The notes below the pieces were generated by a model. The model saw only the letters and a program-made list of their open reading frames with translations, searched no databases and had not been told where the DNA came from. Of a stretch of DNA of 64,000 bases, positions 28,819-38,460 are shown one piece after another. How positions within the stretch are numbered: the stretch's first letter is position 1; every line of letters begins with the position of its first letter. Source of the DNA: Metabacillus arenae (GTDB taxonomy: Bacteria; Bacillota; Bacilli; Bacillales; Bacillaceae); assembly GCF_014773385.1 (NCBI RefSeq), contig NZ_JACXAI010000020.1:48578-112577 (forward strand), in the 5' to 3' direction. A program made the position numbers and the translations under genes.

Positions 28819-28836
28819 AATCAATTCACCTTACAT

Positions 28837-29541
28837 TCAGTTTTCTAGCCAATTATAAAAAGGTACTTTTCGTTTATATTCATCAGTTGATTCATTACCT
28901 TCAGAAGAACTTGATTTCGTCTGGTATTGTCGAAACTTTCTCGAATGAATTCTTGCTTGTTCGATCGTTTGAACACCATTTTTCTTCCATTCGAATAAAA
29001 TACGATCGATGTACCTGAAATTTAACTTTCCGGAAATAACAGCCTCTCGCAGGGCAGTTTTTATGATGACGGGATCATGATAATCTTGGTCAAGCCAGAT
29101 TGTTAAAGATTCACATTCAAATGGTGAGAGTGGTCTTCCAAACTCCTGTTCAAAAACCGTATATAGTGATTTCTCTGTTTCTTCCTTTTCCTTTGCCGGC
29201 TGGTCCTTTTGCAGGAAATATTTATAAAGTTTGTTCCACAATGGATATAATGAATATCTTTCATGCAATATTCCTGATTGATCAAATTCTTCAATATCTA
29301 AAAATCCTCGTTTAATGAGAAGCCGGATAGAATTCATACAAGATTCAGAAGCAATTGACATGTTGTTTGCTAATTCATCAGGAGTTGGGAAGTAACTCCC
29401 CTTTTCTAACTGAGATTTAATTTTTAATAAAATCATGATTTCCGTTTCAGATAATCCTAAATCTGCATAATGCTCAAACAAGATCCCAGGAATAGAAATG
29501 CTGCCAGAGTCCACGATACTAATAAATTGTTCGATCTTCAT
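28837..29541 (-). CDS. dnaD: DNA replication protein DnaD
   Basis: A 234-residue primosomal protein that remodels DNA and helps load the helicase with DnaB/DnaI at oriC and at restart sites. It has an N-terminal winged-helix domain (about 1-115). The C-terminal DnaD domain has SPFECESLTIWLDQDYHDP and the LNFRYIDRILFEWKKNGV (YxxxIxxxW) motif. The ATG at 29539-29541 has GAGGTG 7 nt upstream; the GTG at 29550 lies within that ribosome binding site. First gene of dnaD-nth-ypoC. Confidence 0.94.
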   Translation of the reverse strand: MKIEQFISIVDSGSISIPGILFEHYADLGLSETEIMILLKIKSQLEKGSYFPTPDELANNMSIASESCMNSIRLLIKRGFLDIEEFDQSGILHERYSLYPLWNKLYKYFLQKDQPAKEKEETEKSLYTVFEQEFGRPLSPFECESLTIWLDQDYHDPVIIKTALREAVISGKLNFRYIDRILFEWKKNGVQTIEQARIHSRKFRQYQTKSSSSEGNESTDEYKRKVPFYNWLEN

Positions 29542-29936
29542 TTGAAACACCTCTTCGTAAGTATACCACGTCCATAGAACGATCTTGATGAAATATAAGA
29601 GAAACTTCTATGATCCAAATGGGGAAAATATAAAAGTGAAAAGATAGAAGGTTAAGCTTGTTAAATAGATGATCTCAATTCTAGTCCCCATCCTCTCTCC
29701 AAAAAATTTGTGATAATTACAATCGATTTACCGAACTTAAGAAGCTTAAAGTGAATCCTTGAGAGTGAGCTATAAAAAATGCTCCAGCAATGTATAAGAA
29801 AAGCTTAGAGAGCATTGATCAGCCTAAGAAAGGCATATGGGAGTTTTATGAGGAATTAACCTTGTAACCCGTTATATGGATGCATACACTTGAATACAAA
29901 TACTCTTCTCGCGTTAATTTTATCCTTCTGCATAGG
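29542..29936. other. Intergenic stretch without a confident gene
   Basis: A 395-bp stretch between dnaD and the asnS terminator. A TATACT hexamer with an upstream TGG lies about 20 nt before the dnaD ribosome binding site and could be its -10 box. Short plus-strand frames near 29790-29880 have no ribosome binding site. Nothing else is recognised. Confidence 0.5.
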
Positions 29937-29976
29937 TAAAAAGAAAAATCTCCTTGCTGGAAGGAGAATTTTTCTA
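29937..29976 (-). terminator. Intrinsic terminator of asnS
   Basis: On the minus strand AAATTCTCCTT pairs with AAGGAGATTTT around CCAGC, followed by TTCTTTTT. Confidence 0.8.
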
Positions 29977-29979
29977 TCA

Positions 29980-31272
29980 TTAAGGATATAACCTGTTAAG
30001 CAAGCGAGGAAATGGAATAGTTTCTCTTACATGCTCAACACCGCTCAGCCAAGCTACAGTTCTTTCTAAGCCTAGTCCAAAGCCGGAGTGAGGAACAGAG
30101 CCATATTGGCGAAGATCATCATACCATTGATAGGTTGAAATTTCTAACCCATGTTCCTCTATTCGGCTTTTTAAAAGCTCAGCATCGTGAATTCTTTCCG
30201 ACCCGCCTATTATCTCCCCATAGCCTTCTGGAGCAATTAAATCAGCACATAAAACGATATCTTCTCTTTCTGGATGCGGCTGCATATAAAACGGTTTAAG
30301 AGAGGTTGGATAATGCGTAATAAAAACAGGCTTATCATAGGTTTCGGCAATAGCTGTCTCATGCGGAGCTCCAAAATCATCGCCCCACTCAATATCTGTG
30401 AATCCCTGTTTATGAAGCAATGCTAATGCATCATCATATGTGATTCTTGGGAATGGTGCTTGCATTTTCTCAAGCTTGGAAGTATCACGACCAAGTACCT
30501 TCAATTCTAGAGCACAATTTTCTAATACATTTCGGATGATAAAAGCAACGTAATCTTCTTGAACTTTTAAATTATCCTCAAATTCGTAAAAAGCCATTTC
30601 TGGCTCAATCATCCAAAATTCAATTAAGTGACGTCTTGTTTTAGATTTTTCAGCTCTAAAAGTTGGGCCGAATGAAAATACTTTTCCTAAAGCCATTGCT
30701 GCTGCTTCCATATATAACTGGCCGCTTTGAGAAAGGTAAGCATTTTCTTCAAAATATTTTGTATGAAACAGTTCTGTTGTTCCTTCAGGAGCACTCCCTG
30801 TTAAAATTGGGGGATCTACTTTCACAAAACCTTCTTTATTAAAAAATTCATAGGTGGCACGGATAATTTCATTTCTGATCTTCATTACAGCGTGCTGACG
30901 CTTTGATCGCAGCCATAAATGACGATGGTCCATTAAAAATTCAGTACCGTGTTCTTTAGGGGTAATAGGATAGTCAACAGCCTCATGAATCACTTCGATT
31001 CCAGTTACTCCCATTTCATATCCAAAAGGAGAGCGTTCATCTTCTCTAATAATCCCTGTAACATAAAGAGAAGTTTCTTGTGTGATTGACTTAGCTTTTT
31101 TAAAAACCTCTTCCTCAACTTCTGCTTTAACGACAACACCTTGTATAAATCCTGTACCGTCACGAAGCTGCAGGAATGCAATTTTTCCGCTGGAACGCTT
31201 GCCAGCAAGCCAAGCTCCAATCGTTACTTCTTGGCCAACATATTGACTAACTTGCGAAATCGTTGTTTTCAC
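29980..31272 (-). CDS. asnS: Asparaginyl-tRNA synthetase
   Basis: A 430-residue class IIb aminoacyl-tRNA synthetase. The N-terminal OB-fold anticodon-binding domain (about 1-115) begins [20 protein letters not shown]. Class II motif 2 is around [21 protein letters not shown] and motif 3 is [13 protein letters not shown]. The start is GTG with GGAGGGG 10 nt upstream. It has its own promoter, and a terminator separates it from aspB, unlike a fully co-transcribed aspB-asnS. No T-box leader is seen. Confidence 0.95.
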   Translation of the reverse strand: MKTTISQVSQYVGQEVTIGAWLAGKRSSGKIAFLQLRDGTGFIQGVVVKAEVEEEVFKKAKSITQETSLYVTGIIREDERSPFGYEMGVTGIEVIHEAVDYPITPKEHGTEFLMDHRHLWLRSKRQHAVMKIRNEIIRATYEFFNKEGFVKVDPPILTGSAPEGTTELFHTKYFEENAYLSQSGQLYMEAAAMALGKVFSFGPTFRAEKSKTRRHLIEFWMIEPEMAFYEFEDNLKVQEDYVAFIIRNVLENCALELKVLGRDTSKLEKMQAPFPRITYDDALALLHKQGFTDIEWGDDFGAPHETAIAETYDKPVFITHYPTSLKPFYMQPHPEREDIVLCADLIAPEGYGEIIGGSERIHDAELLKSRIEEHGLEISTYQWYDDLRQYGSVPHSGFGLGLERTVAWLSGVEHVRETIPFPRLLNRLYP

Positions 31273-31323
31273 TATGTATTCCCCTCCAAAAGCCTATAAA
31301 AACTAATAACACATATGAATTAT

Positions 31324-31353
31324 ATTATACAGTTTTTTAATAGGCATGGTCAA
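31324..31353 (-). promoter_or_regulatory. Sigma-A promoter of asnS
   Basis: On the minus strand TTGACC is separated by 18 nt from TATAAT, about 50 nt upstream of the asnS start. Confidence 0.75.
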
Positions 31354-31734
31354 TGAACAGGAACGAAAAGATAATGAGCAGCACAAAATATGCTCCCTTT
31401 CCTTTTTAGCAAAAATTGTCTAAAAGGCAAGGAATACAAAGAGCTTTTTACTGCAAAATAAACACTTGAATTGCCCGGACAAACTATAATTAATTGAACG
31501 TAAGTTTGAAGTGACGGGACGAACCCATAGACCTATTAGAAAAACGCTTCGTGTCTATCTAATAGTGAGAAAGCAAATGTTGAATAGGATAATTTCCTTT
31601 TTCTGTAATTTTTTGGTTGTTTAGCATAATTTTGATCACATTTTATACGATTTCTTTATACTCTTACAAAAACAAACGCCATTTGCCTTTGACCACCCAG
31701 CGAAAGTTCAAACTTTTCTCTGATATTTCCATCA

Positions 31735-31825
31735 TATCTTCGAAATTTGAAATATATCTTCGATTATTTAACATTTATCTTCGAAATCGTCAGATTTATC
31801 TTCGAAAATTTCAAAATATCGATTA
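31735..31825. repeat. Tandem ~21-bp repeats carrying TATCTTCGA
   Basis: TATCTTCGA starts at 31735, 31755, 31776 and 31797, and a degenerate TATCGA at 31816. The spacing is 20, 21, 21 and 19 bp. Units are AT-rich with a TTCGAA palindrome at their centre. They lie in the 735-bp gap between the asnS promoter and the aspB terminator, which holds no convincing gene; the plus-strand frame across it is repeat-derived. Confidence 0.7.
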
Positions 31826-31967
31826 TTCGACTTAAATCGACAAAAACCTATTGGTGTACAATGTTCCAATTTTTTTGAAAACCTAAATGGAAGTTGATGA
31901 ATCCCCAAAAAAGCTGATTTCTATTTGTAAATAATTACAATTTATAAATTTAATGAATTTAAACCTT

Positions 31968-31997
31968 AATTAAAAGCCCGGTGAACCCGGGCTTTTA
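31968..31997 (-). terminator. Intrinsic terminator of aspB
   Basis: AAAAGCCCGG pairs with CCGGGCTTTT around GTTCA. The symmetric A/T arms mean it could act in both directions; it follows aspB by 12 nt. Confidence 0.88.
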
Positions 31998-32008
31998 CCA
32001 TTTTTTAC

Positions 32009-33193
32009 CTATATCTGATTTTCATTAACAAATTTTTGAATTCTTTCGACCGCTTTTTCTAATTGATCTAATGAGGTAGCATATGATAAACGTACATTAT
32101 CTGGAGAACCAAAACCAGATCCAGGTACTATCGCTACCTTCTCTTTTTCCAGCAACGCTGCTGCAAATTCATCAACGTTAGAAAATCCAGTTAATTCAGC
32201 CGCCTTTTTAACATTTGGGAAAAGATAAAAAGCCCCTTCTGGTTTAAGACAGGCTACACCAGTAATTTGCGTCAGTTTTTCAAAAATTATGGTTAATCGC
32301 TCTTCGAACGCTTTTCTCATTTCCTCTACTGTATCTTGAGAACCATTGTATGCAGCAATCGCCGCAAATTGGGCTACAGAAGTGGGGTTTGACGTACTGT
32401 GACTTGCCAGGTTTGTCATACCTTTAATTATTTCCTTGTTGCCTGCTGCGTATCCAATTCTCCAGCCCGTCATAGAATGGGATTTAGATACCCCATTAAT
32501 AATAATTGTTTGTTCTTTTAACTCTGATGAAATCTCAGCAATTGAAACATGCTTGGCAGCACCGTAGATCAGTTTTTCATAAATTTCATCTGAAATGATT
32601 AAAATATTATGCTTTAAGCAAATTTCGCCTAACTCATTTAACTCTTGCTTTGAATAAATCATCCCCGTTGGGTTGCTTGGTGAATTTATAATGATTGCCT
32701 TTGTTTGTGGAGTAATCGCATTTTCCAGCTGTTTCGGCGTGATTTTGAACTCATTATCCTCTAGGCCATCAATGTGCACAGGTTTGCCGCCTGCTAATTT
32801 TACTTGTTCTGGATAACTGACCCAATAAGGAGTAGGAATAATCACTTCATCCCCCTCATTTAAGATAACCTGAAATAATGTATAAAGCGCATGTTTCGCC
32901 CCGCTGCAAACAATAATTTCCGATGAATCATATGTTAAACCTTGATCGTTTTTGAATTTTGCAATGATTGCTTCTTTTAAAGCAATTAAACCACCTGAAG
33001 GTGTGTATTTGGTATGACCTTCATGCATTGCCTTGCTTGCAGCTTCAAGGATATGCTCCGGAGTATTAAAATCTGGTTCTCCCGCTCCAAGGCCAATGAC
33101 ATCATGTCCTTGTGCTCTCAATTCCTTTGCTTTTGCTGTGATTGCCAGTGTAGTTGATGGAGTTAAAGCTGAAACTCTGTTTGCCAATCTCAT
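32009..33193 (-). CDS. aspB: Aspartate aminotransferase (class I PLP)
   Basis: A 394-residue PLP-dependent aminotransferase that interconverts aspartate/2-oxoglutarate and oxaloacetate/glutamate. The PLP lysine is in GVSKSHSMTGWRIGYAAG. The substrate and cofactor contacts NSPSNPTG and SDEIYEKLIYG are present, and the C-terminal Arg is in NVRLSYATS. The start is ATG after GGGGGAT. It forms a unit with ypmA-ypmB upstream (12-nt gap). Confidence 0.94.
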   Translation of the reverse strand: MRLANRVSALTPSTTLAITAKAKELRAQGHDVIGLGAGEPDFNTPEHILEAASKAMHEGHTKYTPSGGLIALKEAIIAKFKNDQGLTYDSSEIIVCSGAKHALYTLFQVILNEGDEVIIPTPYWVSYPEQVKLAGGKPVHIDGLEDNEFKITPKQLENAITPQTKAIIINSPSNPTGMIYSKQELNELGEICLKHNILIISDEIYEKLIYGAAKHVSIAEISSELKEQTIIINGVSKSHSMTGWRIGYAAGNKEIIKGMTNLASHSTSNPTSVAQFAAIAAYNGSQDTVEEMRKAFEERLTIIFEKLTQITGVACLKPEGAFYLFPNVKKAAELTGFSNVDEFAAALLEKEKVAIVPGSGFGSPDNVRLSYATSLDQLEKAVERIQKFVNENQI

Positions 33194-33205
33194 TAGTAGA
33201 TCCCC

Positions 33206-33697
33206 CTAATTCGTTATGCTAAATCTTTTTATAAATGTTCCATCTTCAAAGGTCACATAGTAATAAGTTAACCTGTCTTTGGTATCAATATATTTGACTT
33301 CCCATAAAAGGCCATCTTTTTCGCTTATTCCCAATTGAATATTCACGATTTTTTTTGGATTGCGCTCTTGCTTTAATTTGGAAAGAACCTCTTCACTGCT
33401 AACGCCGCTTGACTGTTTTTTTACAACAATTTTCTTTTTAGTATCCTCTGGCACCCATGCTACGACATTCTCACCATTTTTCTTCCCATGTACTATGTAA
33501 TATTCTTCCTTACCGTAAAAGGAATCAATTTTTTCAACACTTGAAAATTCGGCTTTATCAAGGGCAACCTGGCGGATATTATCATAATTTGCAGTTTTCC
33601 CAGCCCTTGCTGTCTGATATACATCGGAAAAAATCCAAATCCCAGCTATTGCAAAAAAAATCAAAGCACCAATCATTACGTAAATTTTATTTCCCAT
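33206..33697 (-). CDS. ypmB: YpmB, membrane-anchored DUF5590/PepSY-like protein
   Basis: A 163-residue protein with one N-terminal membrane segment (about 6-26, IYVMIGALIFFAIAGIWIF) and an extracytoplasmic domain. The C-terminal half LLWEVKYIDTKDRLTYYYVT resembles PepSY-type folds. Function unknown. Located between ypmA and aspB as in B. subtilis. Confidence 0.88.
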   Translation of the reverse strand: MGNKIYVMIGALIFFAIAGIWIFSDVYQTARAGKTANYDNIRQVALDKAEFSSVEKIDSFYGKEEYYIVHGKKNGENVVAWVPEDTKKKIVVKKQSSGVSSEEVLSKLKQERNPKKIVNIQLGISEKDGLLWEVKYIDTKDRLTYYYVTFEDGTFIKRFSITN

Positions 33698-33704
33698 GCT
33701 ATAC

Positions 33705-33875
33705 CTACGTTCTGTATATTGTAAAAACGGCTTTTTCTTTAGCTTCTTGCTCTAAGGCTAGTCCAAACATAAAGTTATCTCTTTTAAGCGTTCTGTTTAA
33801 CAAATCGACGATTTTATATAAATCATCCGAATGCTCTACTGTAACGGTAGATAAAACTTCAATTTTACTTTCCAT
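33705..33875 (-). CDS. ypmA: YpmA family small protein
   Basis: A 56-residue protein beginning MESKIEVLSTVTVEHSDDLY and ending AKEKAVFTIYRT; length equals that of B. subtilis YpmA. Function unknown. The frame is open upstream to 33974. The ATG at 33873-33875 has AGGAGG 9 nt upstream and fits the family. First gene of ypmA-ypmB-aspB. Confidence 0.88.
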   Translation of the reverse strand: MESKIEVLSTVTVEHSDDLYKIVDLLNRTLKRDNFMFGLALEQEAKEKAVFTIYRT

Positions 33876-34033
33876 GACATATTCCTCCTGGACAAAACAA
33901 ATATTGTTACTAATACATGTGACCTTTACGGAAATAATAGAAGTACAGCAACAAAACACGTTGCATGTTCCCATTATAACAGTTTAAAGCGTAAGTAGTG
34001 AAAATAAATTTTTCCCTAACCCACACTTTTATT

Positions 34034-34075
34034 GGGTGACTTTTTAAGAAAACCGATAAAAAGTCACCCCTTTTT
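34034..34075. terminator. Perfect 13-bp hairpin between dinG and ypmA
   Basis: GGGTGACTTTTTA pairs perfectly with TAAAAAGTCACCC around a 10-nt loop. A T-run follows only in the plus direction. On the minus strand, where dinG ends, the hairpin is followed by AATAAAAG, so it is an imperfect terminator for dinG or a 3'-end stabiliser. Confidence 0.65.
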
Positions 34076-34077
34076 GA

Positions 34078-36903
34078 TTAAATATTTTCTTTAAAAGAGA
34101 AGATTGTATTCTTAATCTGTTCAATTGTCCCCTCAATAATATCAACCTTTGGTATCGAAGAAATAAAATGCTTTCCATAGGAGGCAGTTTTAATTCGCCG
34201 GTCAAATACAAATAATATCCCTTTTTCATTATGAGATCTAATCAGTCTGCCAAATCCCTGCTTAAATCTTAAAACAGCTTCAGGTACAGAATAATCAAAA
34301 AATGGATCAGCACCTGAGTTTTTTAAGTTATCACACCTTGCCTTAACATATGGGTCATCTGGAGATGCAAAAGGGAGTCTCATGATCATGACCGATTTAA
34401 TTTCCTCAGATTTTAGATCTATTCCCTCCCAAAAGCTGCTTGTTCCTAATAATAAAGCTTTATCGAACATATTAAAGTTTTTTGTCAATTTTGATTGGCT
34501 TCCACCGCTTATCCCTTGCGCCAAAATAACAAACTCCTCAAGAGTTCGATCCTTTTTTAAAGCTTGGTAGGTTGCTTTTAACATCTGATAAGATGTAAAT
34601 AAAATAAGTGTTTTTCCACTAAGTATTCGTGATAATTCAGAAATATAAGTGGAAACAGATGAGATATAGTCTGTAAAAGGAACCTCATTAACAATTGGTA
34701 TATCAGTTGGTATTACCAGCTTAACCTGTTCCTTTAACTCATACGGGGAGGGAAGCTTTACCGTTTTAGGATAAAAATCCTCCAAACCTAATTGCTTTAT
34801 CATAAACGAAAAAGAGTTTTCCACCGTTAAAGAGGAAGAGATTAAGACTGCACTGTGTTTTGAAGCGAAAAGCTGATCAGCTAATTGTTCTGAAACCATG
34901 ATTGGTTGGGCATATGCGGTAACCGCATTTTTGGCACCCTTAGCCTCGATTTCAAGCCATGTAACATTTCCCTTTACAGGACTTAAAAACAAATGGTCGA
35001 GTTTATCATAAATTTCGGAAAAATAACCTTTATACCCCGTAAATTCCCCGATGCTGTTTCTTTCTCTGGAGTTTAAAGCAGATTCTCCATTAAGCAGGCA
35101 TACACCTTCAATTTTGACTAAGAGTTTTTGTATCGCACGGATAAAAAATTGAATTCTTCTCGCAAGCTCCATTAATCCTGACCATGCTTTTGTTGGTGCT
35201 GAAAAACAATCATATTGATAAGATAGTCTGTTTCCATGATGGTCTTTCACCTGTACTTTTACATAGGTATGAAGCGAACTAAAAAATAAATCGAATTCTT
35301 CATTCAACTCAGTAACAAGGTTATTAAGCTCGACAATTAATAAATGGTCGATCAGCTTTCTTTTTTTACTCCATTTATATATTTCCCTTAACAAGCCGGT
35401 ATTGACATTACCAAATCTTGACAGCATGAAATGGACATCCAAATAATCAAGCTTTTCTCCGAATGTCGTGCTCGCAATCCTTTCAAGATGATGGGCTTCA
35501 TCAATAATCAGCTCATCGTAGTCTATATTTTCTTCTTTTCCATTCAAACAGCTCAATAATAAAAAGGTATGATTTGTAATCACAAGATTTGCACATTCTG
35601 CTTTTTTTCGAGCACGATGATAATAGTCAACATTCTGCAGGTTATTATTATTCGTTAATCCGTTTCCGCAAATTCGCTCCCAAAGTCTTCTGCCCCCAGA
35701 AGGTAAATTTAATTCATCACGGTCACCGGATTCTGTCTCAGTCAGCCAAATTAAAATTTGTGCTTTTGTTAACAAAGAGTCATAATTATCATCTTCCTCA
35801 ACTAACACTTTCTCGAATTTCTTCAAATTAATGTAATGTGAGTGGCCTTTTAACACAGCAGCATGAAAATCAAATGGAAGGGATTCTTTTAATGTTTTAA
35901 TTTCATTATCCATTATTTGGTGTTGCAAGGTGGTAGTATGAGTACTGACCATGATTTTTTTCTGATTTCTTAATGAATAATAAATTGAGGGAATCAGGTA
36001 CCCAACCGTTTTACCTGTTCCTGTTTCTGCTTCGAGCAGGGTATGTTCATGGGCATTAAAGGAATCATAGATTGTTTCTGCCATCAGCGCTTGTTCTTTT
36101 CTGTAGCGATAATTTTGAATGTTCTCTGAAAGAAACCCGTTTTTTTCAAACACTTCTTTTATGTATTGGTTAAATTCAGGTAAATCTGATTTATCATTAT
36201 AAAAGTCCCTGTTTGGAACTGACACTTCTTTTTTTACAGCAAGTGTTCCTATTAGTTTAACGTCTTCATTGTAATGCTTCTGATCCACTTGGAGAAGCTG
36301 ATGATGAATAAAATGATCAAATATTTCATCCATATCACTAATAAATGATCTCGCAATTTTTTGAAGAGATTGTAAGGTAATGACAGGCAGTTCTTTTAAT
36401 TTTGATAAAATATGTATAAACAATTGTGCTGTCACTTCAGCATCACTATCAGCACGATGAGGATTAAGATGAACGATCCCTAGTTCTTGACAAATCTCAC
36501 TCAACTTATAACTAGATACGGTCGGAAACACCATCCGTGCCAGTTCAACTGTATCAATAATTCCACCAGCAAATGGTGAAAATCCATTATTTGTTAACTC
36601 TTCTTGAATAAATGACAAATCAAAATGAACATTATGTGCAACAAAATAAGCATTATGGAATAAATCTACCAGATCATTTGCAATTTCTGAAAAATCTGGT
36701 GCCGATTGAACATGTTCATTAGAAATTCCTGTAAATTGCTCAATAAATGGTGGAATCGTTTTTCTCGGGTTTACAAAGCTTGTAAATCGTTCAGCCACTT
36801 GACCATCTTGAATAACAACAACGGCAACTTGAATAATTTTGTCCCCTTTTTTCGGTGAATTACCAGTTGTTTCAACATCTAAAACAACAAACTTTTGCTG
36901 CAT
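34078..36903 (-). CDS. dinG: DinG-family helicase with N-terminal exonuclease domain
   Basis: A 941-residue fusion. An N-terminal DnaQ-like 3'-5' exonuclease (about 1-170) has FVVLDVETTG, HNVHFDLSF and HRADSDAEVT. A DinG-type SF2 helicase follows, with LLEAETGTGKT (Walker A), IIDEAHHLE (DEAH) and a GRLIRSHNEKG motif VI region. The insert that carries the Fe-S cluster in E. coli DinG shows only two Cys (RICGNG and AECANL), so no cluster is expected, as in staphylococcal DinG. The ATG at 36901-36903 has AGAGGTG upstream. Role: DNA repair nuclease/helicase. Confidence 0.94.
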   Translation of the reverse strand: MQQKFVVLDVETTGNSPKKGDKIIQVAVVVIQDGQVAERFTSFVNPRKTIPPFIEQFTGISNEHVQSAPDFSEIANDLVDLFHNAYFVAHNVHFDLSFIQEELTNNGFSPFAGGIIDTVELARMVFPTVSSYKLSEICQELGIVHLNPHRADSDAEVTAQLFIHILSKLKELPVITLQSLQKIARSFISDMDEIFDHFIHHQLLQVDQKHYNEDVKLIGTLAVKKEVSVPNRDFYNDKSDLPEFNQYIKEVFEKNGFLSENIQNYRYRKEQALMAETIYDSFNAHEHTLLEAETGTGKTVGYLIPSIYYSLRNQKKIMVSTHTTTLQHQIMDNEIKTLKESLPFDFHAAVLKGHSHYINLKKFEKVLVEEDDNYDSLLTKAQILIWLTETESGDRDELNLPSGGRRLWERICGNGLTNNNNLQNVDYYHRARKKAECANLVITNHTFLLLSCLNGKEENIDYDELIIDEAHHLERIASTTFGEKLDYLDVHFMLSRFGNVNTGLLREIYKWSKKRKLIDHLLIVELNNLVTELNEEFDLFFSSLHTYVKVQVKDHHGNRLSYQYDCFSAPTKAWSGLMELARRIQFFIRAIQKLLVKIEGVCLLNGESALNSRERNSIGEFTGYKGYFSEIYDKLDHLFLSPVKGNVTWLEIEAKGAKNAVTAYAQPIMVSEQLADQLFASKHSAVLISSSLTVENSFSFMIKQLGLEDFYPKTVKLPSPYELKEQVKLVIPTDIPIVNEVPFTDYISSVSTYISELSRILSGKTLILFTSYQMLKATYQALKKDRTLEEFVILAQGISGGSQSKLTKNFNMFDKALLLGTSSFWEGIDLKSEEIKSVMIMRLPFASPDDPYVKARCDNLKNSGADPFFDYSVPEAVLRFKQGFGRLIRSHNEKGILFVFDRRIKTASYGKHFISSIPKVDIIEGTIEQIKNTIFSFKENI

Positions 36904-36985
36904 CAAATACACCTCTTAAACATCAAAAACAATTTAATCTATTTTACCACTTTTTTATCACAAAAGTGTAATTTCCCTTTTAATG

Positions 36986-37033
36986 CAATAAGCGCAAGCA
37001 CTTACCCCCCTCAGACAGAGTAATAATGCTTGC
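36986..37033 (-). terminator. Intrinsic terminator of panBCD
   Basis: On the minus strand AGCGCAAGCA pairs with TGCTTGCGCT, with further pairing of TTACTC and GGGTAA inside. It is followed by TATTGCATT, a poor T-tract. Confidence 0.7.
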
Positions 37034-37041
37034 GCTATATT

Positions 37042-37425
37042 TTATAAAATTGTTGAGGCGGGTTCTTGGCCAAGTAATTCGACGATTTCATTGTTCTCGT
37101 TCATGATGGCAACTTTAGGCTCGTGAGTTTTCACTTGTTCTGCTGACATCATCACATAAGAGATAATGATTACGATATCCCCTTCTTGTACAAGTCTTGC
37201 AGCCGCTCCGTTTAAGCAAACCACTCCGCTTCCGCGTGGACCAGGAATAATATAGGTTTCAAAGCGGGCACCGTTATTATTATTTACGATTTGTACTTTT
37301 TCATTTGCGACCATTCCGACTGCATCTAAAATGTTTTCATCAATCGTTATACTGCCGACATAATTTAAATTCGCTTCCGTTACACGGGCACGGTGAATTT
37401 TACTGTTCATTATCGTACGAAACAT
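37042..37425 (-). CDS. panD: Aspartate 1-decarboxylase (pyruvoyl enzyme)
   Basis: A 127-residue proenzyme. Self-cleavage occurs at Gly-Ser in NYVGSITID (Ser25 becomes the pyruvoyl group). The conserved [18 protein letters not shown] block follows. It makes beta-alanine for pantothenate synthesis. The start is ATG with GGAGAT-type sequence upstream. It is the third gene of panBCD, separated from panC by 186 bp with no gene. Confidence 0.95.
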   Translation of the reverse strand: MFRTIMNSKIHRARVTEANLNYVGSITIDENILDAVGMVANEKVQIVNNNNGARFETYIIPGPRGSGVVCLNGAAARLVQEGDIVIIISYVMMSAEQVKTHEPKVAIMNENNEIVELLGQEPASTIL

Positions 37426-37611
37426 AACATCTCCTCCAACTATTTAAGGTGCTGCTTGTATAATTAGCCTCTATTAAAATCAATGGTTCTCTCAAAAAGA
37501 TATTTATCAAGGCAATTGTTGTTTTTCCAATCTATTTTATTTACCGTATTAGATCCCACTTCATGAATTCTCGGTATTGCGCAAATTTTTCACTGTAACT
37601 ATGAACCAACA

Positions 37612-38460
37612 TTAATTCAATTCAAGCGTGATATTGTCAATTAATCTTGCATTTACAAAATGGACGGCTACAGCTACTATTATCGTTCCCTTTAATTCAT
37701 TTAACTTTTTCAACTCTGGATAAGATAAAATTTCAACATAGTCTATATTCCCATCTGTATTTTCTAATATGTCATTTTTGATAACGCTAATTATTTTTCC
37801 AACAGATCGTTCACCCTTTTTAATCATCGATTTTGCTTGTAATAATGAGTGGTAAATCCGTGGTGCTTGATTTCGTTCCTTATCTGAAAGCTTTACGTTC
37901 CTTGAGCTTTTTGCCAATCCATCTGTTTCACGAATCGTCGGCACCGGAACTAGTGTAACCGGAAAATGAAGATCATTGATAAGTCCTTCAACAACTGCAA
38001 CTTGCTGTGCATCTTTTTTTCCAAAATAGGCACGGTCAGGCTGAATGATATGAAACAATTTTGTTAATATAGTAACAACTCCATCAAAATGACCAGGCCT
38101 TGATTTCCCGCACAATACATCTACACGGTCTTTAGCTTTTACTTCTATAGAAGGTTTAGAAGGATACATCTCCGTTACTGATGGGACAAATAAATAATGA
38201 ACACCTGCTTTTTCTGCTAAGAACTGATCACGTTCAATGTCACGAGGGTACGAGTCAAAATCCTCATTTTGACCAAATTGAAGAGGATTAACGAAAATGC
38301 TGACAATGACACAATCATTTTCACGTGACGCTTGTTCCATTAAAGAAAGATGACCATCATGTAAAAAGCCCATGGTCGGAACAAATCCGATTTTCTTTTT
38401 AGTTGATTTTATTTCTTTTATTACGTTTTGTATTTCTTTTATAGTGGAGATCGTCTTCAT
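37612..38460 (-). CDS. panC: Pantothenate synthetase
   Basis: A 282-residue enzyme that condenses pantoate and beta-alanine with ATP. The nucleotide-binding HxGH motif is in [15 protein letters not shown], and PRDIERD and FGKKDAQQ are conserved. [12 protein letters not shown] is the KMSKS-like loop. It overlaps panB by 4 nt (ATGA). Confidence 0.95.
   Translation of the reverse strand: MKTISTIKEIQNVIKEIKSTKKKIGFVPTMGFLHDGHLSLMEQASRENDCVIVSIFVNPLQFGQNEDFDSYPRDIERDQFLAEKAGVHYLFVPSVTEMYPSKPSIEVKAKDRVDVLCGKSRPGHFDGVVTILTKLFHIIQPDRAYFGKKDAQQVAVVEGLINDLHFPVTLVPVPTIRETDGLAKSSRNVKLSDKERNQAPRIYHSLLQAKSMIKKGERSVGKIISVIKNDILENTDGNIDYVEILSYPELKKLNELKGTIIVAVAVHFVNARLIDNITLELN

Noticed and set aside
31273..31600. 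T-box leader for asnS
   Set aside because: No AGGGTGGNACCGCG-type T-box sequence or terminator/antiterminator pair is present between promoter and start; the promoter is only about 50 nt from the start codon.
31735..31825. CRISPR array
   Set aside because: Units of about 21 bp have no distinct spacers and there are no cas genes; this is a simple tandem repeat.
31617..31835. Plus-strand 72-residue frame upstream of asnS
   Set aside because: Its second half is a translation of the TATCTTCGA tandem repeat; there is no ribosome binding site.
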